Shown here: one piece after another, positions 39,024 through 48,220 of the stretch
Layout of the letters: each line of letters opens with the position of its first letter
Numbering within the stretch: the stretch's first letter is position 1
NCBI GenBank assembly: GCA_905221605.1
Contig: CAJNDS010000862.1
Coordinates: 1-57,340 of the forward strand
Direction: 5' to 3'
DNA from: Symbiodinium natans
Taxonomy: Eukaryota > Sar > Dinophyceae > Suessiales > Symbiodiniaceae
DNA: 57,340 nucleotides
Position numbers and translations under genes: made by a program
Notes under the pieces: model-generated
The model's input: the letters and a program-made list of their open reading frames with translations, nothing else
Database searches by the model: none
Told to the model about the DNA's origin: nothing

Positions 39024-39572
39024 TCAGAACTGCATTTGGCCTGTGCCGCATCCTTCTTCAAGATTGCCAATCACATTCGCCCAAACACATTCAGAATGTC
39101 TGAAGCTCTTCACTCCAAAATTCTTTCGCTTCATATACCCTGCTCGCAGCTCATCGGGGTCGCTCAACGGACCTGCGGCCATTGCAAAAGTCAGGAGGCC
39201 ATGCACCTTGCATGATGCCGGAATCGTCACCTTGCAGTCACGCACCCTTTCAAGCCAGGCATATGCCACACCCAGCACACTGTGGACATGGGACATCTTG
39301 AAGGCTGCAGCAATCTTGAGATCATCCATCTCACCTTCTAGGGCTTGCAGCAAGTTGTCAACTGATGCTGTTCTGGATCCTGAAGTTGCCTGCCACCCAA
39401 ATTGGAACAGGGAAGGTTTGGCAGTGGTTTTCTGCCGAAGTCTCCTGCTCAGGACCTTCTGGTGATGCCGCCCTATCCTGTTGTTTGGATCACACTTCTT
39501 GCAAATGTTCTTTGGGGGCCTTCTGTAGGTTCGGCCGTCGACACATAGTTTGCACCGCCAGCCAGACCCCAT
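39024..39572 (-). CDS. Zinc-binding protein of unknown function
   Basis: An intronless 182-residue frame starts MGSGWRCKLCVDGRTYRRPP and ends GTGQMQF. Cys 7, 10, 24 and 27 form two CxxC knuckles (CKLC and CKKC), a typical zinc site. A basic stretch follows (RIGRHHQKVLSRRLRQKTTA), then a helical region (ASVDNLLQALEGEMDDLKIA) and a C-terminal part with KVHGLLTFAMAAGPLSD and KNFGVKSFRHSE. It may bind nucleic acid, by composition only. It lies just outside the palindrome cassette on the same strand as the cassette gene. Confidence 0.6.
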   Translation of the reverse strand: MGSGWRCKLCVDGRTYRRPPKNICKKCDPNNRIGRHHQKVLSRRLRQKTTAKPSLFQFGWQATSGSRTASVDNLLQALEGEMDDLKIAAAFKMSHVHSVLGVAYAWLERVRDCKVTIPASCKVHGLLTFAMAAGPLSDPDELRAGYMKRKNFGVKSFRHSECVWANVIGNLEEGCGTGQMQF

Positions 39573-39988
39573 TGCAATTGCAAATGTCTCGGCGTTCTAG
39601 TGGAACAAATAATAGACCTTGAAGCAAACCTAAAGTTTGACAACGGCACAGCCAACGCACAACAGCAAGCACTTCCATGAAAAGCAACATGAAAATTCTT
39701 CAAGCAAGCATGAAGCTGATGCTGATTGGTTGCTCTAAGCTGGCTGTCGTGCTTGATCCCAGAAACCGCCGGGATAAGCAAGCTGCGAATAAAAGCATTT
39801 TCAGCACTATTGCACCCACTCCGAACACCCTTCCCACCCCACCCCCCTCTCGGACCTCCAAATTTGCCAGTGTCTTCTGGCAGGCCAGCGCACCACCATC
39901 TCCAGGGCCTAGCAGGCTTTGCAGGTCCAGGGTTTAGGGATTAGGAGTTAGGTTCAACCCTCCTAGAGCCTTAACAGTCTGAACCTTC
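39573..39988 (+). repeat. Spacer including a direct copy of the arm's intergenic block
   Basis: 39806-39988 matches 2870-3090 on the same strand (CACTCCGAACACCCTTCCC, TTAGGAGTTAGGTT, GAACCTTCCTAAAGGTTTAG) and the match runs on to about 40100. No gene is supported. Confidence 0.6.
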
Positions 39989-40607
39989 CTAAAGGTTTAG
40001 GGTTTGGAGCCTGGGCATCGATGTGTTTCGGGTTTCGTGGGTATCGGGCTTTGTGGGTTTAGGGTTTGGGTATCGGGTTGGGTATCGAAGCCTGCAGTTG
40101 TTTGTTTCGGCTCTTTTGCATGTCGGGAGAAGCCTTCTGAGTTGCCTGTAGGGGCAAGAGAACAGCTGCTGGTGATTGTGCAGCTGATGATGAGCAAGCC
40201 ACCTCCACAGTCCTGCCTTGTACTTGGCCACCTCCGAGATCGCCTTTTCCATTCTCTCCTTGTACACATCTGCTCTGGCCGCATCCACATCAAGATTCCA
40301 AGGGGAGCAACAAGCGATAGCAGGATTGCACCCAATGAGATGAAGCAGCAAAGCGCACCCAGTCTTCAACTGCAAGCAGCAGGAGAAAGCGCGCCCCTTC
40401 CCGGCGACTTAACAACAAGCCACGGAAGCTTGGTTCAAGGATATGCGTGAAGAGATCAACCGGGGCTTGCAAACGCTGCAAAAGACCCTCTTCGTGGAAA
40501 CAACGCAGACGCAACCGCACAGGTGCAAAAGGGGTGCCTGCAGGGATGGGCAACCCGGAGTCGTCAGAGGAAGACGACGACGCCTCACTAGAGGAGGAAT
40601 TGTCCAT
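39989..40607 (-). pseudogene. Broken relative of the coiled-coil/ART gene
   Basis: On the minus strand, VDAARADVYKERMEKA followed by ISEVAKYKAGLW (about 40190-40295) matches the exon at 4785-4922 of the coiled-coil gene with two or three replacements. The sequence upstream (40800-41010) matches that gene's 5' region. The start region, however, is different: MDNSSSSEASSSSSDDSGLP at 40607. The ART domain is absent, and the 3' side runs into the TATCGGGTTT repeat at 40000-40100. This is either a truncated copy or a distinct gene sharing one exon and the upstream region. A competing plus-strand frame (40447-40890) has similar composition, so the strand is uncertain for the part above 40400. Confidence 0.4.
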
Positions 40608-41010
40608 CCGCTGGCCGATCGCGGCGCAGCTTGCACGAGCTCTAAGAGCACTCGTAGCGCCTGTAGGGGCCCTTAAACTAGAAGGCGGCCTCGAACCCAG
40701 ACAAAATTTTGCACTGCACTACTCACGAGCCAGTGCTGCACATACAGGCACTCAAGATGAATCACACATCAAGCCTCTCACTGCAAGACTGCCGTCACGC
40801 AAAGAACAGCCTATGTACTGCAACAGTATGCTCATCACAGTTGCAGTTTTGCCTAGGTGGCACAGGGCTTTGCTGCAACACTACACCTGAGCCTTAAATC
40901 CTATGGAATGCACAAACTGGTTTCTACACTGCGCCCTGGGTTTATAATACCTTGTATGATCGCCCCTGCGCCTTTCGGCACTGTGGCGGCCTACTCCTTG
41001 CGGCACACAG
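40608..41010 (-). repeat. Inverted copy of the 3.5-3.8-kb upstream region
   Basis: The reverse complement of 40800-41010 matches 3545-3780, including the hairpin TGCGCCTTTCGGCA at 40967-40980. The interval 40608-40800 is not shared and shows no clear gene. Confidence 0.6.
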
Positions 41011-42044
41011 CCTGGTAATTCTAACTGCATAGAAGCCCTTTGTGACAGCCTTCAATCAGTCAGAGGCTCACATCATGACATGGCTTCATGACTAGCACTT
41101 GCACAGCACTGAAACAAACAGACACCCCAAACAGTAACACCAAAAGCATTTGCACCATCAGCTTAGCCCTGCCTGGTGGAGTTCTGGAGGTGAAGCAACT
41201 GGCCTTAAAGTGACAAACCATGAGAAACCAAAGGATCAACATGCTGAGTGGATTCAAGGCACATGTTAAGCACTGACAAAGCTCGCCCAGGCCAAACCTC
41301 TGGGAAAACCAGTGCTGAGGGCAGGACTGCTGAAGATTGGCAGATCTGGGTCGTCACAACTTGCCCAGAATGCAAGGAGAAGGGGGGGGGCTGGGGTTGA
41401 CAGTTTACAGTTTGGTTTGACAGCATGATCGCCCCTGTGCCCCCCTTGAGCCTGGAATGACAAATTGGGTCTTGCTCTGCTCAGGCAGCGCCTTTCGATT
41501 TTGAGCTGCACCCCTGCTCCTTGGGTTAGGGTCCAGGGTTTGTTGTTTAGGGTTTTGGGTTTTTAAGGTTTGGCAGCAAATCCTAAACCCGAAACCCTGC
41601 AAAAACCTTATTCTTTAGGGTTTTGGGTTTCGGATTCAAGGCTGCGCCTTTCGGCACAAACCTTTTGGAGGCAGCGCCTTTCAGCACAGTGCCGACTTGC
41701 TCCTGGGTTAGGGTTCAGGGTTTGTTGTTTAGGTGTTTAGGGTTTTTGGCTTCGGATCTAAGGGTTGGCAGCAAACCCTAAACACCAACTAAACCCGAAA
41801 CCCTGCAAAAACCTGAGGGCCCAATTGCTCTTCCTGAAGGAGCGTTGATGCTGCGACTGAGGCTCTGACATCCTTGGTGGCAAGATTTTTATGCCGCCCT
41901 GCCCCCCCCCCCCCCCTTTCTGCTCCATCTCACAAACCCTCCCGACCCATCCCTGCTGGATTACTGAGGCTTTGAAGGCACAACTATATTAGCACTGTGC
42001 TGGAACATTGAGCTGTGCAGCTTAGAGTCAATTTTTTTGGGGCC
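41011..42044. repeat. Spacer with TTTAGGG-derived duplicates and hairpins
   Basis: CTTGGGTTAGGGTCCAGGG...TTTGTTGTTTAGGG...GGCAGCAAA(T/C)CCTAAAC...AACCTGCAAAAACC occurs at about 41520-41607 and again at 41700-41815. Hairpins of the GCGCCTTTCGGCACA type lie at 41486, 41643 and 41672. A poly-C run is at 41903-41917. No gene is supported. Confidence 0.55.
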
Positions 42045-42492
42045 GTTTTGACAATGTTTTCAATTTAAGCTTAAATAAACATTTTTTTGAGAGCCCATGT
42101 TTTAGAACCATTTTTTCAGCCATTTTTTTCAACTCATCAAGCAGTCATCCTGACATCATGGTTGCTATATACAGTTTTTTTTGCTTATTGCTGTTTGGAC
42201 AATGTTTTTTTATTTAAGTTTTAAAAAGCCTTTTTTTTGAGAGCCCATGTTTTAGAACCATTTTTTTTCAGCCATTTTTTTCAACTCATCAAGCAGTCAT
42301 CCTGACATCATGGTTGCTATATACAGTTTTTTTTTGCTTATTGCTGTTTGGACAATGTTTTTTTATTTAAGTTTTAAAAAGCCTTTTTTTTGAGAGCCCA
42401 TGTTTTAGAACCATCTTTTTTTCAGCCATTTTTTCAACTCATCAAGCAGTCATCCTGACATAATGCATGCTATATACAGGTTTTTTTGGCTT
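42045..42492 (+). repeat. T-rich tandem repeat, ~150-bp unit, nearly three copies
   Basis: GAGAGCCCATGTTTTAGAACC begins at 42089, 42239 and 42392, spaced 150 and 153 bp. Each copy continues into CAACTCATCAAGCAGTCATC, GACAT(C/A)ATG and CTATATACAG. Units differ mainly in T-run length. The array ends about 40 bp before the reverse-transcriptase frame. Confidence 0.92.
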
Positions 42493-42528
42493 ATTTTACA
42501 TGCATGTGTTTGGTTGTGAAACCTCTGA

Positions 42529-43848
42529 TTGGTTTTGAAACCTCTGAATGACACGATCATGGCTTTCCAGTCGCGGGCGGGCATTGACGCCATCGTTGCG
42601 ACCGTCCGAGCGGCGCTGGACTCGCGCGAGGACGTAGTCGTCGTTTCGCTCGATGGCCGCAGTGCCTACGATAGCATCTCGCGAGCGGCTTTCCTGGTCA
42701 AGTTGCAGGAAGTGGCGCCAGAACTGCTGCCATTCGTGCGCATGTTCTATGGTCGCCCCTCCACCTATAGCTGGTGGGACGCGGCCGGCCGCAGGCGTGA
42801 TGTCCACCAGGCCGAGGGCTGCGAGCAGGGCGACCCGCTGGCCCCCGCGTTATTTGCCTTGGGGCAACACGGTGCTCTCGCACGGGCAGCCGGTGACCTC
42901 GATCCAGCCGACAAGCTGCTGGCATTCCTTGATGACCTCTACGTCATCACGGTGGCGTCAAGAGCACGTCCGGCACTCGACACGGTGACCGGGGCAGTGG
43001 AGGAGCACTGTGGCATCGCATCCAATCTTGGCAAAACGCGAGGGCTCGGAGGCTCGGAGGGGCCTGCTCCGCCGGGCCTGGCTGAGCTTGGGCCCGACGT
43101 GTGGAGGGGGGACCGGCACGAGCGAGGCATGGTTGTGCTGGGCTCCCCTGTAGGCCACACGGATTTCGTGCATGCCTGGGCGGTGCGCCGGCTGCTCGAA
43201 GAGCAACAACTCCTGCAGCAACTGCCCCAGCTCCCTGACCTGCAATGTTCATGGTTGCTGCTCGCGCTCTGCGCGTCTCCGCGCGCGAACCACGCTCTGC
43301 GCACGGTGCCCCCAACCGCCATTGCCTCGTATGCCGCAGGCCACGACGATGCCATCTGGCACACGCTACTGGACTGCTTGGGCGGCGAGGCAGGGGCCCC
43401 ACCAGAGGATGCGCACCTCGCGCGGGCGACCGCTTTCCTGCCGGCAGCGTTAGGTGGCTTAGGTCTGCAGTCGGCGACGCGCTCGGCGCCGGCGGCTTGC
43501 TGGGCAGCCTGGGCGGACGCCTTGCCCCCCCCAAACCCTTCCTTAAACAACAGCCCCGTGTGCTTCCTTTGCTTCCTTGTTGAACGTGCGAGGGGGTCTC
43601 TAACACGCAGTTTTGGGAAACGCTTCCTATTGCCACCCCCCCCACCCACCCCCCCCATTGCGGATCTCGAGGCCAAGAGGTGGGGAGAAAAACAAAGTGT
43701 GTCAATGGTCGTTGTTGGACGTGCTGTGCAGCGGACATGGTTCATCATCCATCGCTATGATTCCAGACCTCCGTTGCATCGTTGTTCGGGAGGCGTTCGG
43801 GGCGCTTGGAGTGAGGCGGATCCGATGCGCCCAATCAGTGCCGCCTAA
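42529..43848 (+). CDS. LINE-type reverse transcriptase, truncated at both ends
   Basis: The enzyme would copy RNA into DNA at the target site. Motifs in order are VVVVSLDGRSAYDSIS (motif A, Asp at about 42649), AEGCEQGDPLAPALFALGQH (motif B, 42811-42870) and LLAFLDDLYVITVAS (motif C, Asp-Asp at about 42926-42931). A thumb/linker follows with MVVLGSPVGHTDFVHAW and FLPAALGGLGLQSATRS. Homology ends near 43530; the rest of the frame is low-complexity read-through. There is no endonuclease, no ORF1 and no RNase H. The 5' end is lost at the T-rich repeat. GC content rises sharply across 42540-43520 compared with the neighbours, as expected for an inserted element. Antisense frames across it are shadows. 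Confidence 0.85.
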   Translation: MVLKPLNDTIMAFQSRAGIDAIVATVRAALDSREDVVVVSLDGRSAYDSISRAAFLVKLQEVAPELLPFVRMFYGRPSTYSWWDAAGRRRDVHQAEGCEQGDPLAPALFALGQHGALARAAGDLDPADKLLAFLDDLYVITVASRARPALDTVTGAVEEHCGIASNLGKTRGLGGSEGPAPPGLAELGPDVWRGDRHERGMVVLGSPVGHTDFVHAWAVRRLLEEQQLLQQLPQLPDLQCSWLLLALCASPRANHALRTVPPTAIASYAAGHDDAIWHTLLDCLGGEAGAPPEDAHLARATAFLPAALGGLGLQSATRSAPAACWAAWADALPPPNPSLNNSPVCFLCFLVERARGSLTRSFGKRFLLPPPPPTPPIADLEAKRWGEKQSVSMVVVGRAVQRTWFIIHRYDSRPPLHRCSGGVRGAWSEADPMRPISAA

Positions 43849-44204
43849 CCGTGATTAACTGCAAAAAAAACAACAGGTTGTGTTCACGCATTTCGTTTCT
43901 TAGCATCACAATGTTGCGACATTGCCCTTTATCAAGAGCCATTTTGCCCCGTGAACAGACCTTCCCCAGTGATCAACCATTCGTTTTCGATGGCCCTAGC
44001 GGCCCTCGTGGTCTTGATGTCGGTTTCCTTTTGCCAGGATACGTTGAAACGTTTGCTTGTGCCATTAGTTGCCGTGCCAGACCAAGTCGACATTCAATGG
44101 CGCCTTCTGAATCAAGCGGATGGACTATGCAGCACAGCGTTGGCTTCGTTCTATGCCCCCCATGAACATGTGCATTGTAATTGTGCTGAATACTGAGGGG
44201 GTTC
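43531..44204. other. Stretch between the LINE fragment and the next gene
   Basis: A poly-C run (43636-43653) and short frames (43851-44165) are present. Nothing is recognised and no copy elsewhere in the window supports a gene. Confidence 0.3.
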
Positions 44205-45368
44205 GTGTTTCGTTCATTTCGCGCAACTAGAATTCGTGCAATCGTTTCACTCATTCACAGTTTTGTGTCGCTTATTCGCTGCGAATTTTATTCGTCATAT
44301 GAAGTGAGTGAGCGAATGGGCTTCGAGTGGGTGCGGGCAACGCCGGGGTTGCGGAGCGGTGGTCCCCCCACGGTCCAGGAGGCCTCCGCAAGCGCATCAT
44401 CGTGGGGTCAGGGGCACGGGCATTCGCGTCCGGCGGAGGTCCCTGTCGGGCAAGCGCAGAGTGATGTTCTATGGTTCGATGCTAGTCCTGACCGCGTGTG
44501 CAAACCGAAGTTCGCACCACCATCGTTGGCTCGCTGGCACGAGCAGCTCAAGACTTTGGCCGGGGGCCTATGACCCATGAGACTCTTTCTGGTCTGGTTG
44601 CTCTGCCAGGTGCAAGAGCGCGCCGCCCTTCGCGGCAATGAGCGTGAGTTTGTGAAATCGTCCCGGTGGCGGTCCGACTTCGCGAAGACGAAGATCGTGC
44701 TGTGGTCCAACTTCGAGGATGCCACCGTCTACATGTTGTACGAGCTGGCAATGGCGAGCTTCTGGCCATATCAGCAATTCCGCCCGAACGTCCAGGCCAT
44801 CTTCAGTGACGATCGTCGGTTCAACGCAGAGCTCATGGGCGAAATGGTGGTGAACAAGCTGCTGGACTATCGGTCGTCCTTCCGCTCCAGATCTGATGGC
44901 GACGTGTTCCTTGTTGTCGCATCCTCCAAGTACTCGCCCGTTGACGACAGCTTCATGCAGTCCCTTCACTCACAGCGTCGAGGGAGGTCTGCGTCCTTCA
45001 CCTTGAGGGATCTCATCAGCCATTGCTATGTGGACTCGGGGGCTGATGGAAGGGACCCAGGCTCCTTTGCAAGGGCCATGGCCGTGGAATGGAATGGCAA
45101 ATCCTTCAAAGACTACAACTTCTGGATCCGCCCGGTAATTTTGCTTGATGAAAGCTGGCTTGTCGCAGACTATGACCGAGGTCCTTCCAGAGCAGCTGCG
45201 GTCGCGGAGGTCGCTGACGCGGAGCGGATGGCGGAGATGCACACGCAGCAGAAGCTTGCGAAGTACATGGTGCAATCCATCACCTCGGGCCCCAGCAAGT
45301 TCCAGTACCATGTCGACTTAGTGGGAATTCGGAGACTTAGGGCTGCCCCCCCCCATGTACAGGGCTAA
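44205..45368 (+). CDS. Unknown protein, probably two exons
   Basis: The second exon begins after TCTGCCAG at 44608 and is a strong 250-codon frame (VQERAALRGNEREFVKSSRW, DATVYMLYELAMASFWPYQQ, FNAELMGEMVVNKLLDYRSS). It has a globular composition and high GC. Downstream it reads SFARAMAVEWNGKSFKDYNF and RPVILLDESWLVADYDRG. The first exon (within 44205-44565) ends LARWHEQLKTLAGG. Joining them needs a non-GT donor near 44566. The final residues before TAA (RAAPPHVQG) may be read-through of a poly-C stretch. No family is recognised. Its closeness to the LINE fragment may mean that it belongs to an element. Confidence 0.5.
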
Positions 45369-46091
45369 GGGAATGTGACCAAAGTTTCCAGAATCCCTTT
45401 TCACGAAAACCACAACCCCCTTTTCACTTTAGGTTTCGTCTGCCCGCAGGTACAAGATGGGCCTACTGGGCGGGAACGGTCCCATCGCAGGGGCCTTTGC
45501 TGTTTTGACTCTTGCGGAGACTAGATCGCGTTGGCAAATCGTGGTTTCGAGGTCTAAAAGGGGCTTGATGTAGCCTGTGGCAAGAGGTTTGATTTAGCTA
45601 GGTGCTGGTGACTGGTGATATGGGACCATGGAACTGAATTGCAAGCGCTACAAGCCCTCAACCGCAAGCCTTCGTTAGACGTCGCTAAGAGGGTCCAAGC
45701 CTAAGCTCGAATCGTAATACGACAAGCGGTTCTGGCCCTAATCCCGATCTTGCCCGTGGCAAAAAACCTATCTCGTATTTCTTACTTTTGTTCCTATAAA
45801 TCCCAAGAGGATATTAAGAATGGTATTTTTGTTGAGGTGCTAAGGGGAGTATAGAAACCAGTTGAGGAGACCTTGCTGAAGGCTGGCCAAGGCCTTGGGC
45901 ATGTAGGCTTAGAGCTCTTCTCCCAGTCTCAGCATCCCATGTCAGCTGTTGAAGCCATGCGGTACCCGCACCTCGGCTGCTGTTGAGGGAACCTAAGACA
46001 CAGAGGCCGTTTTATTTTCCGGACATCCTTGATAGATGTGGTACCTGGCACAAACAAGTAACATAGATCACCTTCGAAGCCACCGAGGAGC
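45369..46091. other. No gene seen
   Basis: The sequence is mixed, with no frame of note, no telomere-like array and no repeat shared with other parts of the window that I can see. Confidence 0.3.
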
Positions 46092-46444
46092 ATGGTCGAA
46101 GCCTACGTGACCGGCTTGAGCAAGTTCCTGACCAGGAGGGATATCGACATCTACGGCTGCGCGAGCAACACCTGGTATCAGAATCTGCAACTTTAGCACT
46201 TTATAAGTTTTGGGGTTCCTTCATATCAAGGGAGCTAAAAGTTAAACTTTTACTTGGTTAAAGAGAGCAAGCAAGGTATCAGAATCTCTATGCCCCGACG
46301 TCCCTGAGTTGGGGGATGGCTGTTCAGTCGGGCTTCAGGATGCTCCACATGCCACGGGCCACCGTCCGGAAAGCCACCCAGTGCTTCTGGGCTGCGCCAT
46401 TAAGGGACATCTTTTGGCCGCAAAACAACGTACGCACAGGTTGA
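46092..46444 (+). CDS. Small two-exon gene interrupted by an introner-like intron
   Basis: Exon one (46092-46174) reads MVEAYVTGLSKFLTRRDIDI then YGCASNTW. Exon two (46276-46444) continues WYQNLYAPTSLSWGMAVQSG to QNNVRTG and stops. Joined at the repeated GTATCAGAATCT the frame is continuous, 83 residues. The protein is short, with several Trp and basic residues, and no family is recognised. The frame may extend upstream of the ATG. The minus-strand frame 46324-46563 lies antisense to exon two and has no matching continuity, so I prefer the plus strand. Confidence 0.5.
46175..46275 (+). mobile_element. Introner-like intron with target-site duplication
   Basis: A 101-bp intron starts with GTATCAGAATCT (46175-46186), the same 12 bases that start the next exon (46276-46287). 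One further shared G gives 13 bp in all. The duplicated target supplies the GT donor, and the inserted part (46187-46275) ends in AG. Removing it restores ACCTGG-TAT-CAG-AAT-CTC in frame. The insert contains TTAGCACTTTAT, TTTTGGGGTTCCTT and AAGGGAGCTAAAAGTTAAAC, and a related sequence lies at 54503-54625. Confidence 0.65.
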
Positions 46445-47052
46445 ACGCGTTTGAGAAGAAGCTGAAGAATATTTACCTTCCCGAGTAGGATGATTTCCAT
46501 TGATACTACTGTGCAAAGCCATTGGGCACGTACAAAAGCCAGTAAGAGGCCTTCGGGAAGCATTGCGAATGAATTCCTAGATGACTGCGTGCAAGTGATG
46601 CCCGGAAGCTGATGAATAGATATCTGCTCACAGTATTCTCGCTTCTCTGGGGCTTATATGTAGCAGTCAAATAAAAATTCAACATGCAGGTGTGCAGGAC
46701 TTAATTTGACATATTTGACTTGACAAAAAAGCTTGATGATAGAGCTGATGTCATCCGCACTTCTCCCTCGAATGCTTCGCAAGGTGACTGTTTTAGTAGA
46801 TCTCCTAATCTGTCTTTCATTCTTTGGGTTTCCAAGAGACATGTTTTATGAGGTTTGATTTTGGATTCTATAGCTTGTGTATTCACTCTAGGCATCAATG
46901 CCCCTCCCCGGAATCTAAGGATGTAAGAGGCCGGCGATCTTTGCCACGTAGCACAAGTAGGCTTGATTTAGCACACGGGACCTTTCAAGAGCCTCCGGCC
47001 CCTCTCTGTGGCTCCTGAATAATTTCAAGCAGCTTAAGTTTTGGGAAAGTCT
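46445..47052. other. No secure gene
   Basis: Short frames occur on both strands (46654-47018) but none has a motif or second copy. A telomere-like array follows. Confidence 0.3.
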
Positions 47053-47208
47053 GGTTTAGGGTTTAGGGTTTAGGGTTTAGGGTTTAGGGTTTAGGGTTTA
47101 GGGTTTAGGGTTTAGGGTTGACGGTTTAGGGCTTAGGGTTTAGGGTTTAGGGTTTAGGGTTTAGGGTTCAGGGTTCAGGGTTCAGGGTTCAGGGTTTAGG
47201 GTCCGGGT
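47053..47208 (+). repeat. Interstitial telomere-like array (TTTAGGG)n
   Basis: About 20 heptamers run in the TTTAGGG orientation, first near perfect and then with TTCAGGG variants (47165-47200). It is flanked by ordinary sequence. A shorter array lies at 47340-47380. Confidence 0.92.
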
Positions 47209-48220
47209 TCCTGAGATACAAGAAAAGCTTAACGCTACTTCAGTCAAGTTACATGTGTTCAATCCCAGGGCAGGCCAGCCAAGGCTTTTGACGTTTTTCA
47301 GAACTTCATTTCAATTATGTCCTGTTCTTCAATGTCCTGTGGTTTAGGGGTTTGGGTTTAGGGTTTAGGGTTTAGGGTTGAGGGGGAGCCCAGGGAAAGC
47401 CAAGAGTAAATGATTGAACGATTGCCGAGCCTTCGCCCCCGGATTCGCCAAACGGGCTTGTGTCGGAAGGGACGGTAGAGCGTGTGATCGGAGACGGCAG
47501 TTGGCATGTTTAAGTAAGCCTGAGAGACCCCACATGAGCAATTGAAAACCCTAAATCCGAAACCCTCAACCCTTTTGAATGGAAGCCTTCCAGCGAAGTA
47601 GCTTCCCTCAGCATGTTGTGGATCACGCTCTGGATGCTCGTGCGGCTACGTGGGAATCGTGCGTAAAACAAGTCCTTAAAACAAATCCCAAGGGGTTTCT
47701 GGGAGGCAAAAGAGGGTGTAGCAAGTTTGCCTTTTTCTGAAGAAAATTGAGGGTTTGTTTACCTCTGTACACAAGCTTAGCAGCTGCTAAGCAGACCTAT
47801 TTATGGTGCACGGGGGACGACACACGCCCTTTGCACTTTTCAATTTCCACCTTCCACTTTTTACTTTCAACTACTTGTACCTTTTTACTTCCCACTTTTC
47901 ATTTTTCACTTTCCCACTTTTTTTCTGCGCGCTTTCCACTTTCCAGTTTCTTTTCGTGATGTTACACTTCCACTTTCGATTGCTCATTTTTGCTTGAGGG
48001 GTTAGACGTAAAAGGGTACTAGTCCATAATGGAAAGTGGACCTTGGACTTTGGGACTGCCCTGAGAATGTTGAATCTTGGATCTGGGGGGGGGGGGGAGG
48101 TACGTAAAGCATGAACATATAGATACTTATGCATCTCTTTCTTTGCATGTAGTTTCTTTCTTCATCTTTGGGTTCATCTAAACAAAAGCAAACCCAGGCC
48201 TGAACAGGACGCGGCTGGGG
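47209..48220. other. Spacer with a strand-biased pyrimidine tract
   Basis: 47828-47960 is almost purely C and T on this strand and repeats forms of (C)CACTTTT (CCACTTTTTAC, CCACTTTTCATTTTTCAC). Such tracts can form triplex DNA or act as long polypyrimidine splice signals. The frames across it (47747-47997) are low-complexity. A poly-G run is at 48088-48098. Confidence 0.5.

Noticed and set aside
42939-43748. Two antisense frames of 263-269 codons over the reverse transcriptase
   Set aside because: They are shadows of a GC-rich coding strand with clear RT motifs on the plus strand.
42529-45368. LINE fragment and the gene at 44.2-45.4 kb as one intact retrotransposon
   Set aside because: RT homology ends near 43530, about 670 bp without a coding signal follow, and the second gene shows no endonuclease, RNase H or ORF1 motif.
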